The notes beneath the pieces are model-generated. The model searched no databases, had not been told where the DNA came from, and saw only the letters and a program-made list of their open reading frames with translations. Of a stretch of DNA of 64,000 nucleotides, positions 45,149 through 53,218 are shown one piece after another. A program made the translations under genes and the position numbers. The DNA comes from Thalassospira lohafexi (GTDB lineage: Bacteria > Pseudomonadota > Alphaproteobacteria > Rhodospirillales > Thalassospiraceae), in the NCBI RefSeq assembly GCF_002844275.1, contig NZ_NXGX01000004.1:372001-436000 (forward strand), read 5' to 3'. The first letter of the stretch is position 1, and each line of letters starts with the position of its first letter.

Positions 45149-45769
45149 TTACTGGCTGCACCATAAAACGCGTGCCACCCAGTCAAGGTCTTGGGCGGCA
45201 ATAAATCGGTCCTCATAGGTCGGGTTGAGCGATTTAAGCTCCACGCCAAGGGCGCCACGGCGGACCAGTTCCTTGGCCATGACTTCACCCTCGGTGGTTT
45301 TGACCACAACCCGGTCCTGCGGGCGGATGTTTGATGCCGGACTGACGATGATCAAATCACCATCGCGAAACACTGGCGCCATCGATTCACCTGCGATGCG
45401 CAGCCCATAGGCGGTCGGATCATGCATGGCAGGAAAGGTGATGTCTTCCCATGCGCCACCCACCGGATAGCCCGCATCATCGAAATACCCGCGATTGCCA
45501 GCCTGGGCAAATCCGATCACCGGGATACGCCCGGCCCCATTGCCATCCACCAGTTCGGAAAACTCGCGAAAACTGACATCGGTGACCGATAAAACCTTGG
45601 AAATGCTTTCGGTCGAGGGCCAGCGCGACTTGCCCTGATTGGTGGTGCGTTTGGACCGGTTGAATGTCGTCGGGTCAAGCTGTGCCAGACGTGCCAATCC
45701 CGACGGGGTTAACCCGTGGTCGGTGGCAATCTGATCAAGGGCGGCCCAAATTTGTTGATGTCGGATCAT
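45149..45769 (-). CDS. Helix-turn-helix, S24/LexA-type autocleavable repressor
   Basis: A 206-residue regulator: an N-terminal XRE-type helix-turn-helix (about 8-65; DHGLTPSGLARLAQLDPTTF) and a C-terminal S24 peptidase domain with the catalytic serine in GESMAPVFRDGD near 130 and the lysine in EVMAKEL near 166. A possible Ala-Gly cleavage site (FAQAG) lies near 87-91. Proteins of this layout are widespread chromosomal regulators in alphaproteobacteria and are not by themselves a sign of prophage. The ATG follows TAGGAT. Targets unknown; no SOS-type box was looked for successfully. Confidence 0.88.
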   Translation of the reverse strand: MIRHQQIWAALDQIATDHGLTPSGLARLAQLDPTTFNRSKRTTNQGKSRWPSTESISKVLSVTDVSFREFSELVDGNGAGRIPVIGFAQAGNRGYFDDAGYPVGGAWEDITFPAMHDPTAYGLRIAGESMAPVFRDGDLIIVSPASNIRPQDRVVVKTTEGEVMAKELVRRGALGVELKSLNPTYEDRFIAAQDLDWVARVLWCSQ

Positions 45770-45857
45770 GTGCCATCCTAGCAGGCCGTGCGCCCAAAAC
45801 GGAAGGAATTAATTCCTGTGAACAGCGTAAATAATGCCCGCCGTTCAGGGCATTGTT

Positions 45858-47141
45858 TTAGTCGTTATTCGGGGTAATCGGCAGGGACGAGATGTTATCA
45901 AACAGGTCGGGTTTTCCCATCTGCCCGCCTTTAAGCAGCATGGGCAGGCCATCAAGACACGGCGTGTCAGCATGTGCGCGGATGACCGGGGCGCCGGCAT
46001 CAAAGTCAGCAGCAAAAGACAGGCTGTTGATGCCAAGCTCCTGCACCGCAAGGCTTGATGTATCGCCCCCGGCAATGGCCAAAAACCCAAGGGCGGTATT
46101 TTGACAAATCTGGGCAATGAAGGCCGCACTGGCACGCGCCAACGCGTGACTGCCAATGTCATGATCGCGATCATCGGAAAGCGACACCAAAAGGTTTTTG
46201 CCCGCGTTCAGGGTCGTCAGGCTGTCACCAATAAGGTCTTTGACCCCGGTGGGGTCAAGCAGGTCTTTGGGCGCGATGCTGCGTTTGACATAAGTGCAGG
46301 CATTTTCGACTTGCCCGGCGGTATGGGACGACCGGCTTCCGGCAAAGGCAAAGACCGGACCCGCGCGACGTGATGCTTGTGCCCCGTTTTGCGATGTCGG
46401 GTCAAAGGATGGAAACAGGGCCTGTGCGACACTGCTGGCGCCAACGCACAGGGTCGGGGTTGTTTTGGCAATCTCGCGGATGGCGTCCCCGATGGTCAGA
46501 AGATCGCTGTCATCGGTCACATCAAACAGCGTTTCACATTCCCCGGCGGCCAAACGGCGGCGGATTTCATCGATCAGGGCAACGCGGCCTTTGCGAATGG
46601 TGGTAAAATCAATCAGGCCGATCTTGGGCCAGCCTTGCGCGGCAAGGTGGCGGCACAGATTGGCTTCATGCATCGGGGTTACCGGGTGCACCGACATCAC
46701 CGGATGACGGTCAATGCGGTAAATATGCCCGTTGCCCGCCCCGGCAAACAAATTGCCCATCAGGCAGAACCGCCGCAATGATGGCTGCCCGCCAATGACC
46801 GCCTTCCAGCGTGTGCCGACCGAATGCGCATAACGATCCGCTGCGGCGGCGATGTTGCCGATGTCCGGGCTACTGTCAAATGTTGAGCAGACTTTGAAAT
46901 GATAAAGACCGCAACCCGTGCGTGCCAGTGCATCGGCAAGGGGGCCGATGGTCGCAACGCTGTCATCGACCGTAAGGGCACGAAGCGACGTTGCGACACC
47001 AATGGCATCCAGATCGTTTGTGCTGTCTGATGGTGCCGGTGCGTTCAAATACAGGCGCGTTGAAAGTCCGGCCCGCGCCAGCGTTGCCAGCGTATCAGAA
47101 GCACCGGTGAAATCATCAGCACAGAAAACGATCTTGGTCAT
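45858..47141 (-). CDS. DUF1537 four-carbon acid sugar kinase-family protein (candidate 3-oxo-isoapionate-type kinase)
   Basis: A 427-residue kinase of the DUF1537 family (N- and C-terminal domains). The N-terminal signature IVFCADDFTGASDTLATLAR at 4-23 carries the conserved acidic pair of the substrate domain, and the C-terminal glycine-rich LAIAGGDTSSLAVQEL near 366-381 contributes to ATP binding. Characterised members phosphorylate D-threonate, erythronate, 2-oxo-tetronate or 3-oxo-isoapionate. ATG 47141 starts seven bases after the RuBisCO-like protein stop, so it is the last gene of the TRAP/VOC/RLP operon. Pairing with a RuBisCO-like protein is the known arrangement for OiaK, the 3-oxo-isoapionate kinase; the exact substrate is inferred. 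Confidence 0.9.
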   Translation of the reverse strand: MTKIVFCADDFTGASDTLATLARAGLSTRLYLNAPAPSDSTNDLDAIGVATSLRALTVDDSVATIGPLADALARTGCGLYHFKVCSTFDSSPDIGNIAAAADRYAHSVGTRWKAVIGGQPSLRRFCLMGNLFAGAGNGHIYRIDRHPVMSVHPVTPMHEANLCRHLAAQGWPKIGLIDFTTIRKGRVALIDEIRRRLAAGECETLFDVTDDSDLLTIGDAIREIAKTTPTLCVGASSVAQALFPSFDPTSQNGAQASRRAGPVFAFAGSRSSHTAGQVENACTYVKRSIAPKDLLDPTGVKDLIGDSLTTLNAGKNLLVSLSDDRDHDIGSHALARASAAFIAQICQNTALGFLAIAGGDTSSLAVQELGINSLSFAADFDAGAPVIRAHADTPCLDGLPMLLKGGQMGKPDLFDNISSLPITPNND

Positions 47142-47148
47142 GAGATGT

Positions 47149-48420
47149 CTAGCCCCGCGCACCATAGAATGTCAGGGCCTCGGCCAGTTCGGAATGGCCC
47201 GTGGCATGTTTTTCAAGGCTGACGCCCGCCTCGCAGGCGTCCCATGCCTGACGCAGGCTCATGATCCCGGCTTTTGGCCCGGATGGGTGGGCTAAAATGC
47301 CGCCCCCGGCCAAAAACATGAAATCAGCCGATCCGACCGCATCAAAAGTGGCCGGAACTGTGCCGGCCCATTGCCCGGATGAAAACACCGGCAAAACGTG
47401 GTCTTCATCGCCGTTTTCGGGTGCCAATGGCTGGGCGCAGATTTGGGCCGATGCCTGTACTTCGCTGTCTTCGTCACAGAATTTACCGCCCATGCCATGC
47501 ACATGCATATGATCCATGCCGGTCAGACGATACAACGTCTGATAGGCCGGGAACGCCATACCGATCAGCGGATGGCGCGATAACGCACCAAACCCGTTAC
47601 GATGCCCGTGCAGCACAAGGTCGGTCGATCCACGCAAAGTTTGCAAGGCCGACAAGCCGGTCCAGTTCATGCTGACCATCGCGCATGATCCGCCGTGTTC
47701 GGCGATCAAATCAGCATGGCGGCGCATGGCATCGGTTTCATCGGTAATGTTAAAGGCAATCATCACATCGCGCCCGGTGCGGTCGCGATAGCGGCGTACC
47801 CGTTCCATGATGGCCGGGATGCGGTCCGTGATCGGGGCGGATGCCGGATTGGCGCAGACTTCGTCATCCTTGATGAAATCAACCCCGGCCTCGCACAGCT
47901 GTTCGACCAGATCGGCAATGTCATGGGTGCGCATGCCGACATTGGGTTTAATGATCGTGCCAAAGAACGGCCGGTCATGAACCTTCATCCGGGTGCGTGT
48001 GCCCTTGGTCCCGGCAACCGGATAATCATATAAATCGCGATAGGCCTTTGGCAGTTTGATGTCCATCAGCTTAAGCCCGGTGACCTCGCCCAAGTCATAC
48101 AGGTTGCCCGAAACTGTGGCCGCCAGTGTCGCCAGATTGTGCCCGATATTATCGACCGGAAAACCCACCCGAACTTCGGCCCGCCGATACGGCCCATTGA
48201 TGCCGCGTGCGGTCAGATAGGCACTTTGCAGGCTGGGATGATCGGCGGGTGCGAGTTCACGGATCGACAAAACGCGCGCCGAACAGCGTTCGCGCAGTTC
48301 GTCGGTTTCCCCGGCAACGCGCACAAACGTGCCGCTGCTTTGCTCACCGGCAATGATGGTGGCGATTTTTTCGGGCTCGAACGGTGTTTCGATCAGATAT
48401 CGGGCTTCAATCAGGTCCAT
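47149..48420 (-). CDS. RuBisCO-like protein (form IV), candidate decarboxylase/transcarboxylase of a sugar-acid phosphate
   Basis: A 423-residue RuBisCO-like protein. The carbamylation/metal motif is intact (DFIKDDE, K184, D186, E187), as are the active-site lysine in TIIKPNVG (K158), HGHR (H273, R274) and loop-6 lysine GGKF (K313). Other RuBisCO positions differ: the second lysine of KPK is asparagine, HRAMH reads HRNGFG, and the SGG phosphate loop reads AGGG. It is therefore not a carbon-fixing RuBisCO. RLPs beside DUF1537 kinases act on 3-oxo-isoapionate 4-phosphate (OiaX decarboxylase, OiaT transcarboxylase/hydrolase). The start lies three bases after the VOC gene stop. Confidence 0.93.
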   Translation of the reverse strand: MDLIEARYLIETPFEPEKIATIIAGEQSSGTFVRVAGETDELRERCSARVLSIRELAPADHPSLQSAYLTARGINGPYRRAEVRVGFPVDNIGHNLATLAATVSGNLYDLGEVTGLKLMDIKLPKAYRDLYDYPVAGTKGTRTRMKVHDRPFFGTIIKPNVGMRTHDIADLVEQLCEAGVDFIKDDEVCANPASAPITDRIPAIMERVRRYRDRTGRDVMIAFNITDETDAMRRHADLIAEHGGSCAMVSMNWTGLSALQTLRGSTDLVLHGHRNGFGALSRHPLIGMAFPAYQTLYRLTGMDHMHVHGMGGKFCDEDSEVQASAQICAQPLAPENGDEDHVLPVFSSGQWAGTVPATFDAVGSADFMFLAGGGILAHPSGPKAGIMSLRQAWDACEAGVSLEKHATGHSELAEALTFYGARG

Positions 48421-48423
48421 GGC

Positions 48424-48963
48424 TCAGATTTCCGACAGCGACGGGAATGGACGGATCGGGTCTTTGCCGTTCCAGCCAATCGACGCCTCATAAATGGATT
48501 TGAACAGGCGGCCTTTGGGGCCGACCACTTCGGACAGCTCAATCACCGTGCCCGGATGCATTTCCTTATCGAAATAGACAAACCGGCCATTGTCCCCGAC
48601 CTTGCCGCTCATTTTGACGGTAAAGCCCTTGCTTTGCATCAGGGCCAGATCGTTGTCGAAATCTTCGGTCCAATAGGCAACATGTTGCAGGCCGGTGTTT
48701 CCCGCCTTCTGGAAGTCGCGATACATTGACGGCGCATCGTTGCGTGTCTGGATCAGTTCAACCTGAACATAGCCGGAATTGGCAAGGGCGACCGAGTTAT
48801 GAACGTCATAGGATTTGCCGTCATACTGGTAATCTTCGATCGGCACCTTGGGGTTATAATACCACGGGCCAACACCCATCGTTTCGGCCCAATAGTCCAT
48901 GGCCGCTTCGATATCGGGCACAACGTAACCGAGCTGGCGAATTTCGCCGAGAAATCTGCTCAT
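48424..48963 (-). CDS. VOC (glyoxalase/methylmalonyl-CoA epimerase-like) family protein
   Basis: A 179-residue VOC-fold protein: REIRQLGYVVPDIEAAMDYW-like opening (IRQLGYVVPDIEAAMDYWA near 8-26) and a second module starting LQHVAYWTEDFDNDLALMQS near 92. Candidate metal ligands include H93 and late acidic residues such as E143 in TVIELSEV. VOC enzymes are dioxygenases, epimerases, isomerases or hydrolases. It is translated between dctM and the RuBisCO-like protein gene with gaps of only 10 and 3 bases, so it is part of the pathway. It may supply an isomerase/epimerase step or act as a dedicated ring or lactone opener. Its exact reaction cannot be deduced. Confidence 0.88.
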   Translation of the reverse strand: MSRFLGEIRQLGYVVPDIEAAMDYWAETMGVGPWYYNPKVPIEDYQYDGKSYDVHNSVALANSGYVQVELIQTRNDAPSMYRDFQKAGNTGLQHVAYWTEDFDNDLALMQSKGFTVKMSGKVGDNGRFVYFDKEMHPGTVIELSEVVGPKGRLFKSIYEASIGWNGKDPIRPFPSLSEI

Positions 48964-48973
48964 GTTTCCTCAC

Positions 48974-50251
48974 TTAATCCAGAAGGTTGGGCAACCAGAC
49001 GGAGATCGCCGGTATGCAGGTCACTGCGAGCAGCGACAAAAACAGGGGAAGAAGGAAGGGCAATCCGCCCCGGATTACCCGGTGCAGCGGCATCTTGGCG
49101 ATGATGCTGACCATATAAAGGCTCATGCCGACAGGCGGGGTCAGAAGCCCGATCATCAGGTTAAGCACAAACACGATACCCAGTTGCAGCGGATCAACGC
49201 CCGCTGCCATCATTGCCGGCGTTATGATCGGGGCGATGATCAGGATGGCGGCAATCGATTCCAGGAACATGCCGACCACCAGCAACAACACATTGACAAT
49301 CAACAGCAACACCAAAGGATCGCTTGAAAGTCCCAGCAAAAATTCGCTGGCGGTGGCGGGCAGGCGGTCCATGGTCAGAACCCAGGCAAACAGGGCCGCG
49401 GTCGACACAATGAACAACACACTGCCGGTCGCATCGACCGTATCGCGCGCGGCCGTAATCACCCGTTTAAGGTCAAGCTGGCGATAAACAAATTTACCAA
49501 TCAAAAGCGCATAGGCCACGGTGACACCGGCAACTTCGGTCGGCCCGAAATAGCCCGAGATCAACCCGCCGATCAAAAGGACCGGGGCGGCCAGGGCGGG
49601 CAGGGAAATGACGAATTTGCGCGCAAAGGCGGCAATCGAAAATGTCACTTCATCGCGTGGCAGCTTGTAAATCCGGGCCATCACCGCGACCTGCGCCATC
49701 AACAGGAGGGTAATCAGAACGGCGGGGACAATCCCGGCAATCAGCAATTTGACCGCCGACACATTGGCGACCGAGGCAAAGATAATGATCGGAATGCTGG
49801 GCGGGAAAATCGGCCCAATGGTCGCCGCCGCCATGGTGATGCCCGATGCAAACTCGGCGGAATAGCCCTGTTTGCGCATCATCTTGATCTGAACCGCGCC
49901 CAATGCGCCAATATCGGCCAAGGCCGCCCCTGATACGCCGGAGAATATAAGGCTGACCAGAACGCTGACCTGTGCGGTCCCGCCCCGGATCCAGCCAACC
50001 ATCATGCGCACCAGTTCAAACAAATGATTGGTCACACCCGACAGGCTTAAAAGATTGGCGGCAAAGATAAACAGCGGCACCGCCAAAAGCGGGGTGGAAT
50101 CAAGGGCATTGACCGTGCGCTGGGCCAGTACCGTCATTGGCAGGTTAAACAGGATCATCACGGTGGCGGACGACAGACCAAGACACACCGCAATCGGCAG
50201 GCGAATGATCATGAGTGCCAGAAACAGGATAAGAAGCGTTGCACTCATCAT
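48974..50251 (-). CDS. dctM: TRAP transporter large permease (DctM)
   Basis: A 425-residue DctM-family permease with about twelve hydrophobic segments. Typical blocks are LIFSGVSGAALADIGALGAV near 102-122 and TMAAATIGPIFPPSIPIIIFA-type sequence near 139-160, the latter with the conserved IGPIFPPS. It moves the substrate with a sodium gradient. It overlaps the small permease gene by four bases (ATGA) and is followed by the VOC gene after 10 bases. The fact that it and the metabolic genes lie in one transcript ties the transported compound to the RLP pathway. Confidence 0.93.
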   Translation of the reverse strand: MMSATLLILFLALMIIRLPIAVCLGLSSATVMILFNLPMTVLAQRTVNALDSTPLLAVPLFIFAANLLSLSGVTNHLFELVRMMVGWIRGGTAQVSVLVSLIFSGVSGAALADIGALGAVQIKMMRKQGYSAEFASGITMAAATIGPIFPPSIPIIIFASVANVSAVKLLIAGIVPAVLITLLLMAQVAVMARIYKLPRDEVTFSIAAFARKFVISLPALAAPVLLIGGLISGYFGPTEVAGVTVAYALLIGKFVYRQLDLKRVITAARDTVDATGSVLFIVSTAALFAWVLTMDRLPATASEFLLGLSSDPLVLLLIVNVLLLVVGMFLESIAAILIIAPIITPAMMAAGVDPLQLGIVFVLNLMIGLLTPPVGMSLYMVSIIAKMPLHRVIRGGLPFLLPLFLSLLAVTCIPAISVWLPNLLD

Positions 50252-50850
50252 TTCTTGGAATCCTTGGACGTATCTTCAGCCAGTATTCCCGCTGACATTT
50301 CCTTGGCGATGGCATCGGCAATCGGATTGCCGCTTTCGGCCTCCCCGTCTTCGCCTTCGTAATCCGGGGCGGTTTCGGTGCGTGTAATCAGCCGGTACAG
50401 CGCGACAATGGCCAACAGGACAATGGCAATCACCACCGGCGCATAAACCGCGTAATTTGGCATGCTCAGCGACGGGGTGGTGAATTTGCCCGCGCGGCTT
50501 AAAAATTTATAAAGTGAAAACAGGAAGATACCGGCAAAGCCCGTGATCAGCGCATAATTGGCAAAGCGCAAAATCGCTTGCCCACGCGCATGCAAGGCGC
50601 TGTACAGAAGGTCAATCGCGATATGGCGGTTATGCAGCATCAAGGCCGGAACCGCGAAAAACACCAGCGCAACATTGGCAATGCGCGATAGCTCGTCCGC
50701 CCACGGCAGACCAAGATCATACATATTGCGCAAGATCACCTGACCGACGACCAGTACCGTCATCAAGGCCAGCATCACCATGGAAAAGGTGGTTAAAACC
50801 CGGCAGATACGGTCCAGCCCCCGATAGATCGGGGAGTTCCTGTAAGGCAT
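50248..50850 (-). CDS. dctQ: TRAP transporter small permease (DctQ)
   Basis: A 200-residue DctQ-type protein with four membrane segments (about 13-35, 45-65, 85-110 and 130-150). The conserved WADELSRIANVALVFFAVPA stretch lies in the second/third helix region. The C-terminal tail is acidic and cytoplasmic. ATG 50850 (MPYRNSPIYRG) is preferred to the upstream in-frame TTG. It overlaps dctM. It stabilises the large permease and interacts with the binding protein. Confidence 0.9.
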   Translation of the reverse strand: MPYRNSPIYRGLDRICRVLTTFSMVMLALMTVLVVGQVILRNMYDLGLPWADELSRIANVALVFFAVPALMLHNRHIAIDLLYSALHARGQAILRFANYALITGFAGIFLFSLYKFLSRAGKFTTPSLSMPNYAVYAPVVIAIVLLAIVALYRLITRTETAPDYEGEDGEAESGNPIADAIAKEMSAGILAEDTSKDSKK

Positions 50851-50887
50851 GACGAAACCTGAAATGATGGGCAATGAAAGTCACGGT

Positions 50888-50929
50888 AAGGGCGGCTCCC
50901 CCGGAAAAATATCCCCCGGAACCGCCCTT
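50888..50929 (-). other. Intercistronic hairpin between dctP and dctQ
   Basis: Arms 50888-50899 and 50918-50929 pair almost perfectly (AAGGGCGG/CCGCCCTT plus inner TCC/GGA, one mismatch), with a C/G-rich loop and no long T-run. Hairpins of this kind after a binding-protein gene usually stabilise its mRNA so that more binding protein than permease is made. Confidence 0.65.
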
Positions 50930-50937
50930 TGGTGCGA

Positions 50938-51963
50938 TTATTTTACAGCAGCGATTTCTTCGAAATACGTGGCGTATTTTTCGTCAAAGCGCTCATGCAC
51001 AAGCTTTTCTACACCTGCACGGAAGGCCGCAACATCAAGCCCGTCATCCGGACCAATGATCGTCATGCCAGCTTCCTTAAGCTGCTCAAGATCGCCTGCC
51101 TCGCTATCAAGGATCATTTTCGATGCTTTGTGACGCACGGTTTCCGCCGCCTTTTCAATGCCTGCCTTAACGTCATCGGGGAAGCCCTGCCAGATTTCCT
51201 CGTTGATCACGACGATCTCGGCGGCCGAAATATGCCCGGTCAGCATCATGTGTGACTGCACATCATAAAGCTTATGGACCAATGCAACATTGACCGGATT
51301 TTCCTGACCCTGAACAATGCCCGTCGCAAGGGCGGTCGGAACTTCGGACCAATCGACGGGAACTGGTGCGGCACCAAGGCCCTCAACCGCGGTCAGATAC
51401 ACCGGGGACGGGATGGCGCGGATTTTAACACCGGCCAGATCGGCCGGGGTTTTGATCGCACGGTCGGCGGTCAACTGACGGGTGCCAAAGTAAAACGCAT
51501 AGAGCACACGCATGCCGGTATTGTCGATCAGGCCCTGATTAAGCTTTTCCATCACCGGGGAATGAATATCGACAACATTCATCAGGTGATCATAGTCACG
51601 GTACAGATACGGGATATCAAGCACGCCGAAATCTTCATACAGCGAGCTGATGGCACCCGCCGTATTGTGCGAAAGTGCGATGGACCCCATCGAAACGCCT
51701 TCGGCCAGTTCCTGAATCTTGCCAAGCTGGGACGACGGATAAACGTCGATCTTGACCTTGCCGTCGGTGTTTTTGGCGACTTCTTCGGCCAGCCAGTCGG
51801 CCTGAAGCCCGACAATGCTGGTCGGGGAATTCATGTGGCCGTAATTAAGTTCAATTTCCTGGGCCTGTGCGCCAAGCACCATGGCATTGCAGGATACGGC
51901 GGCGGCGAAGGTGGCAACGATATGCCGGAATTTGATGTGCCGGAATTTGGTGTGAGTGACCAT
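50938..51963 (-). CDS. dctP: TRAP transporter substrate-binding protein (DctP)
   Basis: A 341-residue DctP-family periplasmic binding protein. Signal peptide about 1-34 (ending LGAQAQE). The carboxylate-binding arginine is in VKIRAIPSPVYL near 179, and the GIVQGQENP block near 217 is typical. ATG 51963 follows GGGAGGA. First gene of the operon dctP-dctQ-dctM-VOC-RLP-kinase. The n-region of the signal has a 5-residue tandem repeat (KFRHI twice). Because TRAP binding proteins almost always bind organic acids, the pathway substrate is probably a sugar acid. Confidence 0.94.
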   Translation of the reverse strand: MVTHTKFRHIKFRHIVATFAAAVSCNAMVLGAQAQEIELNYGHMNSPTSIVGLQADWLAEEVAKNTDGKVKIDVYPSSQLGKIQELAEGVSMGSIALSHNTAGAISSLYEDFGVLDIPYLYRDYDHLMNVVDIHSPVMEKLNQGLIDNTGMRVLYAFYFGTRQLTADRAIKTPADLAGVKIRAIPSPVYLTAVEGLGAAPVPVDWSEVPTALATGIVQGQENPVNVALVHKLYDVQSHMMLTGHISAAEIVVINEEIWQGFPDDVKAGIEKAAETVRHKASKMILDSEAGDLEQLKEAGMTIIGPDDGLDVAAFRAGVEKLVHERFDEKYATYFEEIAAVK

Positions 51964-52072
51964 GGTTTCCTCCCTGATGGTCTATGATTGCTTTTAGCTG
52001 TTTTCCGCGTTGGGTTGTTTTTATTTTTGCTTGAATAATCTCAAGGTACGTGAAAGTTTATCCATCATCAAA

Positions 52073-52087
52073 CATCATTAAATGATG
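52073..52087. promoter_or_regulatory. Candidate LacI operator upstream of dctP and the regulator
   Basis: CATCATTAAATGATG is a palindrome of 7+1+7 bases with no mismatches, flanked by further partly inverted CATCAAA and TTTTGATG arms. It lies 25 bases upstream of the regulator start and about 110 bases upstream of dctP. It is the best candidate for control of both divergent transcripts. Confidence 0.68.
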
Positions 52088-52111
52088 CGTTTTGATGTTT
52101 TAAGGATAAAA

Positions 52112-53164
52112 ATGCCAAAAACAACCGGGCCGATCATCAAAGATATTGCCGAGCTGTGCGGGGTGTCACCCGCCACGGTCGACCGCGTGTTAAACAAGCG
52201 CCCCGGTGTGCGTGAACGCACCGCAAAGCGCGTGTTGCAGGCCGCAGGCGAACTTGGCTATTTGCCCGAAACCGACATGGTCGAAACCTTCCGGCCCAAA
52301 CCGATGCAGGTGGTGTTTTTATTGCCATCGGGCACCAATCCGTATTTGCGGCTTTTGGGCGACCGGATCAAAACTGCGGCCGAGGCGACCACGGGCCAGA
52401 ACATTCGCGCACGGTGCTTTTTCATTGACGGGTTTAACCCGCAACTCCTGTCCGAGGCCCTCCGCCAGCATGGACAAAAGGCCGATGGCATTGCCTTCAT
52501 GGCGATTGATCATCCGCTGGTGCGTGAAACGGTGTCTGAATTGCAGGGTGCCGGTAAACATATGATCACGGTGGTGTCCGATATTTCCGGCGTGCCCCAT
52601 GCCGCCTATGTCGGGCTTGATAACCGCGCCGTGGGCCGAACGGCGGGCTATATGCTGGGCCGGTTCATGGGACCAAACCGCGCCGGGAACCCCCATCGTG
52701 GGCGCGTGGCACTGATCGCGGCCAGCCGCACTTACCGTGCGCATGAAGAACGCGAAATGGGTTTTCTAAGCCTGATGGAAGAAGCCTTTCCCGGCATGTC
52801 GCTGGTGGCCGCCCGCGAAGGCCACGATGACCGCAGCGAAAACTACCACCACACCATGTCCCTGCTTGAAGAATATCCTGATCTGGTCGGGATTTATAAC
52901 GTTGGCGGTTCCTCGGACGGGGTGGCGCGTGCGCTGCGCGAAAGTGGCCGGGGCCGCGACATCATCTTCATCGGTCATGGCCTGACCCCCGATACCCGAC
53001 GCTTTTTGCTCGAAGACATCATGGATGTTGTGATCACCCAAAGCCCCGGCGCGATTGTTCAAAATGCCCTGCGCATTTTCGACAATCTGCGCAATGGCAG
53101 TGACCCAAACGCCGATGTCGCCAAACTGACCATGGAAGTTGTGGTCAAAGAAAACCTGCCCTGA
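52112..53164 (+). CDS. LacI family regulator of the TRAP/RuBisCO-like operon
   Basis: A 350-residue LacI regulator: helix-turn-helix (about 5-55; IIKDIAELCGVSPATVDRVL then RPGVRERTAKRVLQAAGELG) and a type I periplasmic-binding-like domain. ATG 52112 follows AAGGAT; an in-frame ATG 30 bases earlier lies within the candidate operator zone and lacks a ribosome-binding site. It is divergent from dctP, so it likely represses the whole operon until the imported acid or a phosphorylated intermediate binds. It ends inside a perfect terminator. Confidence 0.93.
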   Translation: MPKTTGPIIKDIAELCGVSPATVDRVLNKRPGVRERTAKRVLQAAGELGYLPETDMVETFRPKPMQVVFLLPSGTNPYLRLLGDRIKTAAEATTGQNIRARCFFIDGFNPQLLSEALRQHGQKADGIAFMAIDHPLVRETVSELQGAGKHMITVVSDISGVPHAAYVGLDNRAVGRTAGYMLGRFMGPNRAGNPHRGRVALIAASRTYRAHEEREMGFLSLMEEAFPGMSLVAAREGHDDRSENYHHTMSLLEEYPDLVGIYNVGGSSDGVARALRESGRGRDIIFIGHGLTPDTRRFLLEDIMDVVITQSPGAIVQNALRIFDNLRNGSDPNADVAKLTMEVVVKENLP

Positions 53165-53181
53165 GGTCAGGGCAGGTTTTC
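53150..53181 (+). terminator. Terminator overlapping the stop codon of the LacI gene
   Basis: A perfect 15-bp stem, 53150-53164 (GAAAACCTGCCCTGA) with 53167-53181, and a two-base centre. The left arm contains the last five codons and the TGA stop. It ends in TTTTCTT on the plus strand and works also for the converging barrel gene. Confidence 0.85.
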
Positions 53182-53218
53182 TTGATCACGTTTGCCGTCG
53201 ATAGCGGATTAGAGCGGA

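Noticed and set aside
45149-45769. Prophage CI repressor for the phage-like genes at 55-64 kb
   Set aside because: It is 10 kb away among host genes, with the cross-cut of two host operons between, and this HTH-S24 type is widespread on alphaproteobacterial chromosomes.
47149-48420. Possible true RuBisCO and CO2 fixation
   Set aside because: Several catalytic positions of RuBisCO are changed, no small subunit, phosphoribulokinase or CbbR is nearby, and the context is a sugar-acid operon.
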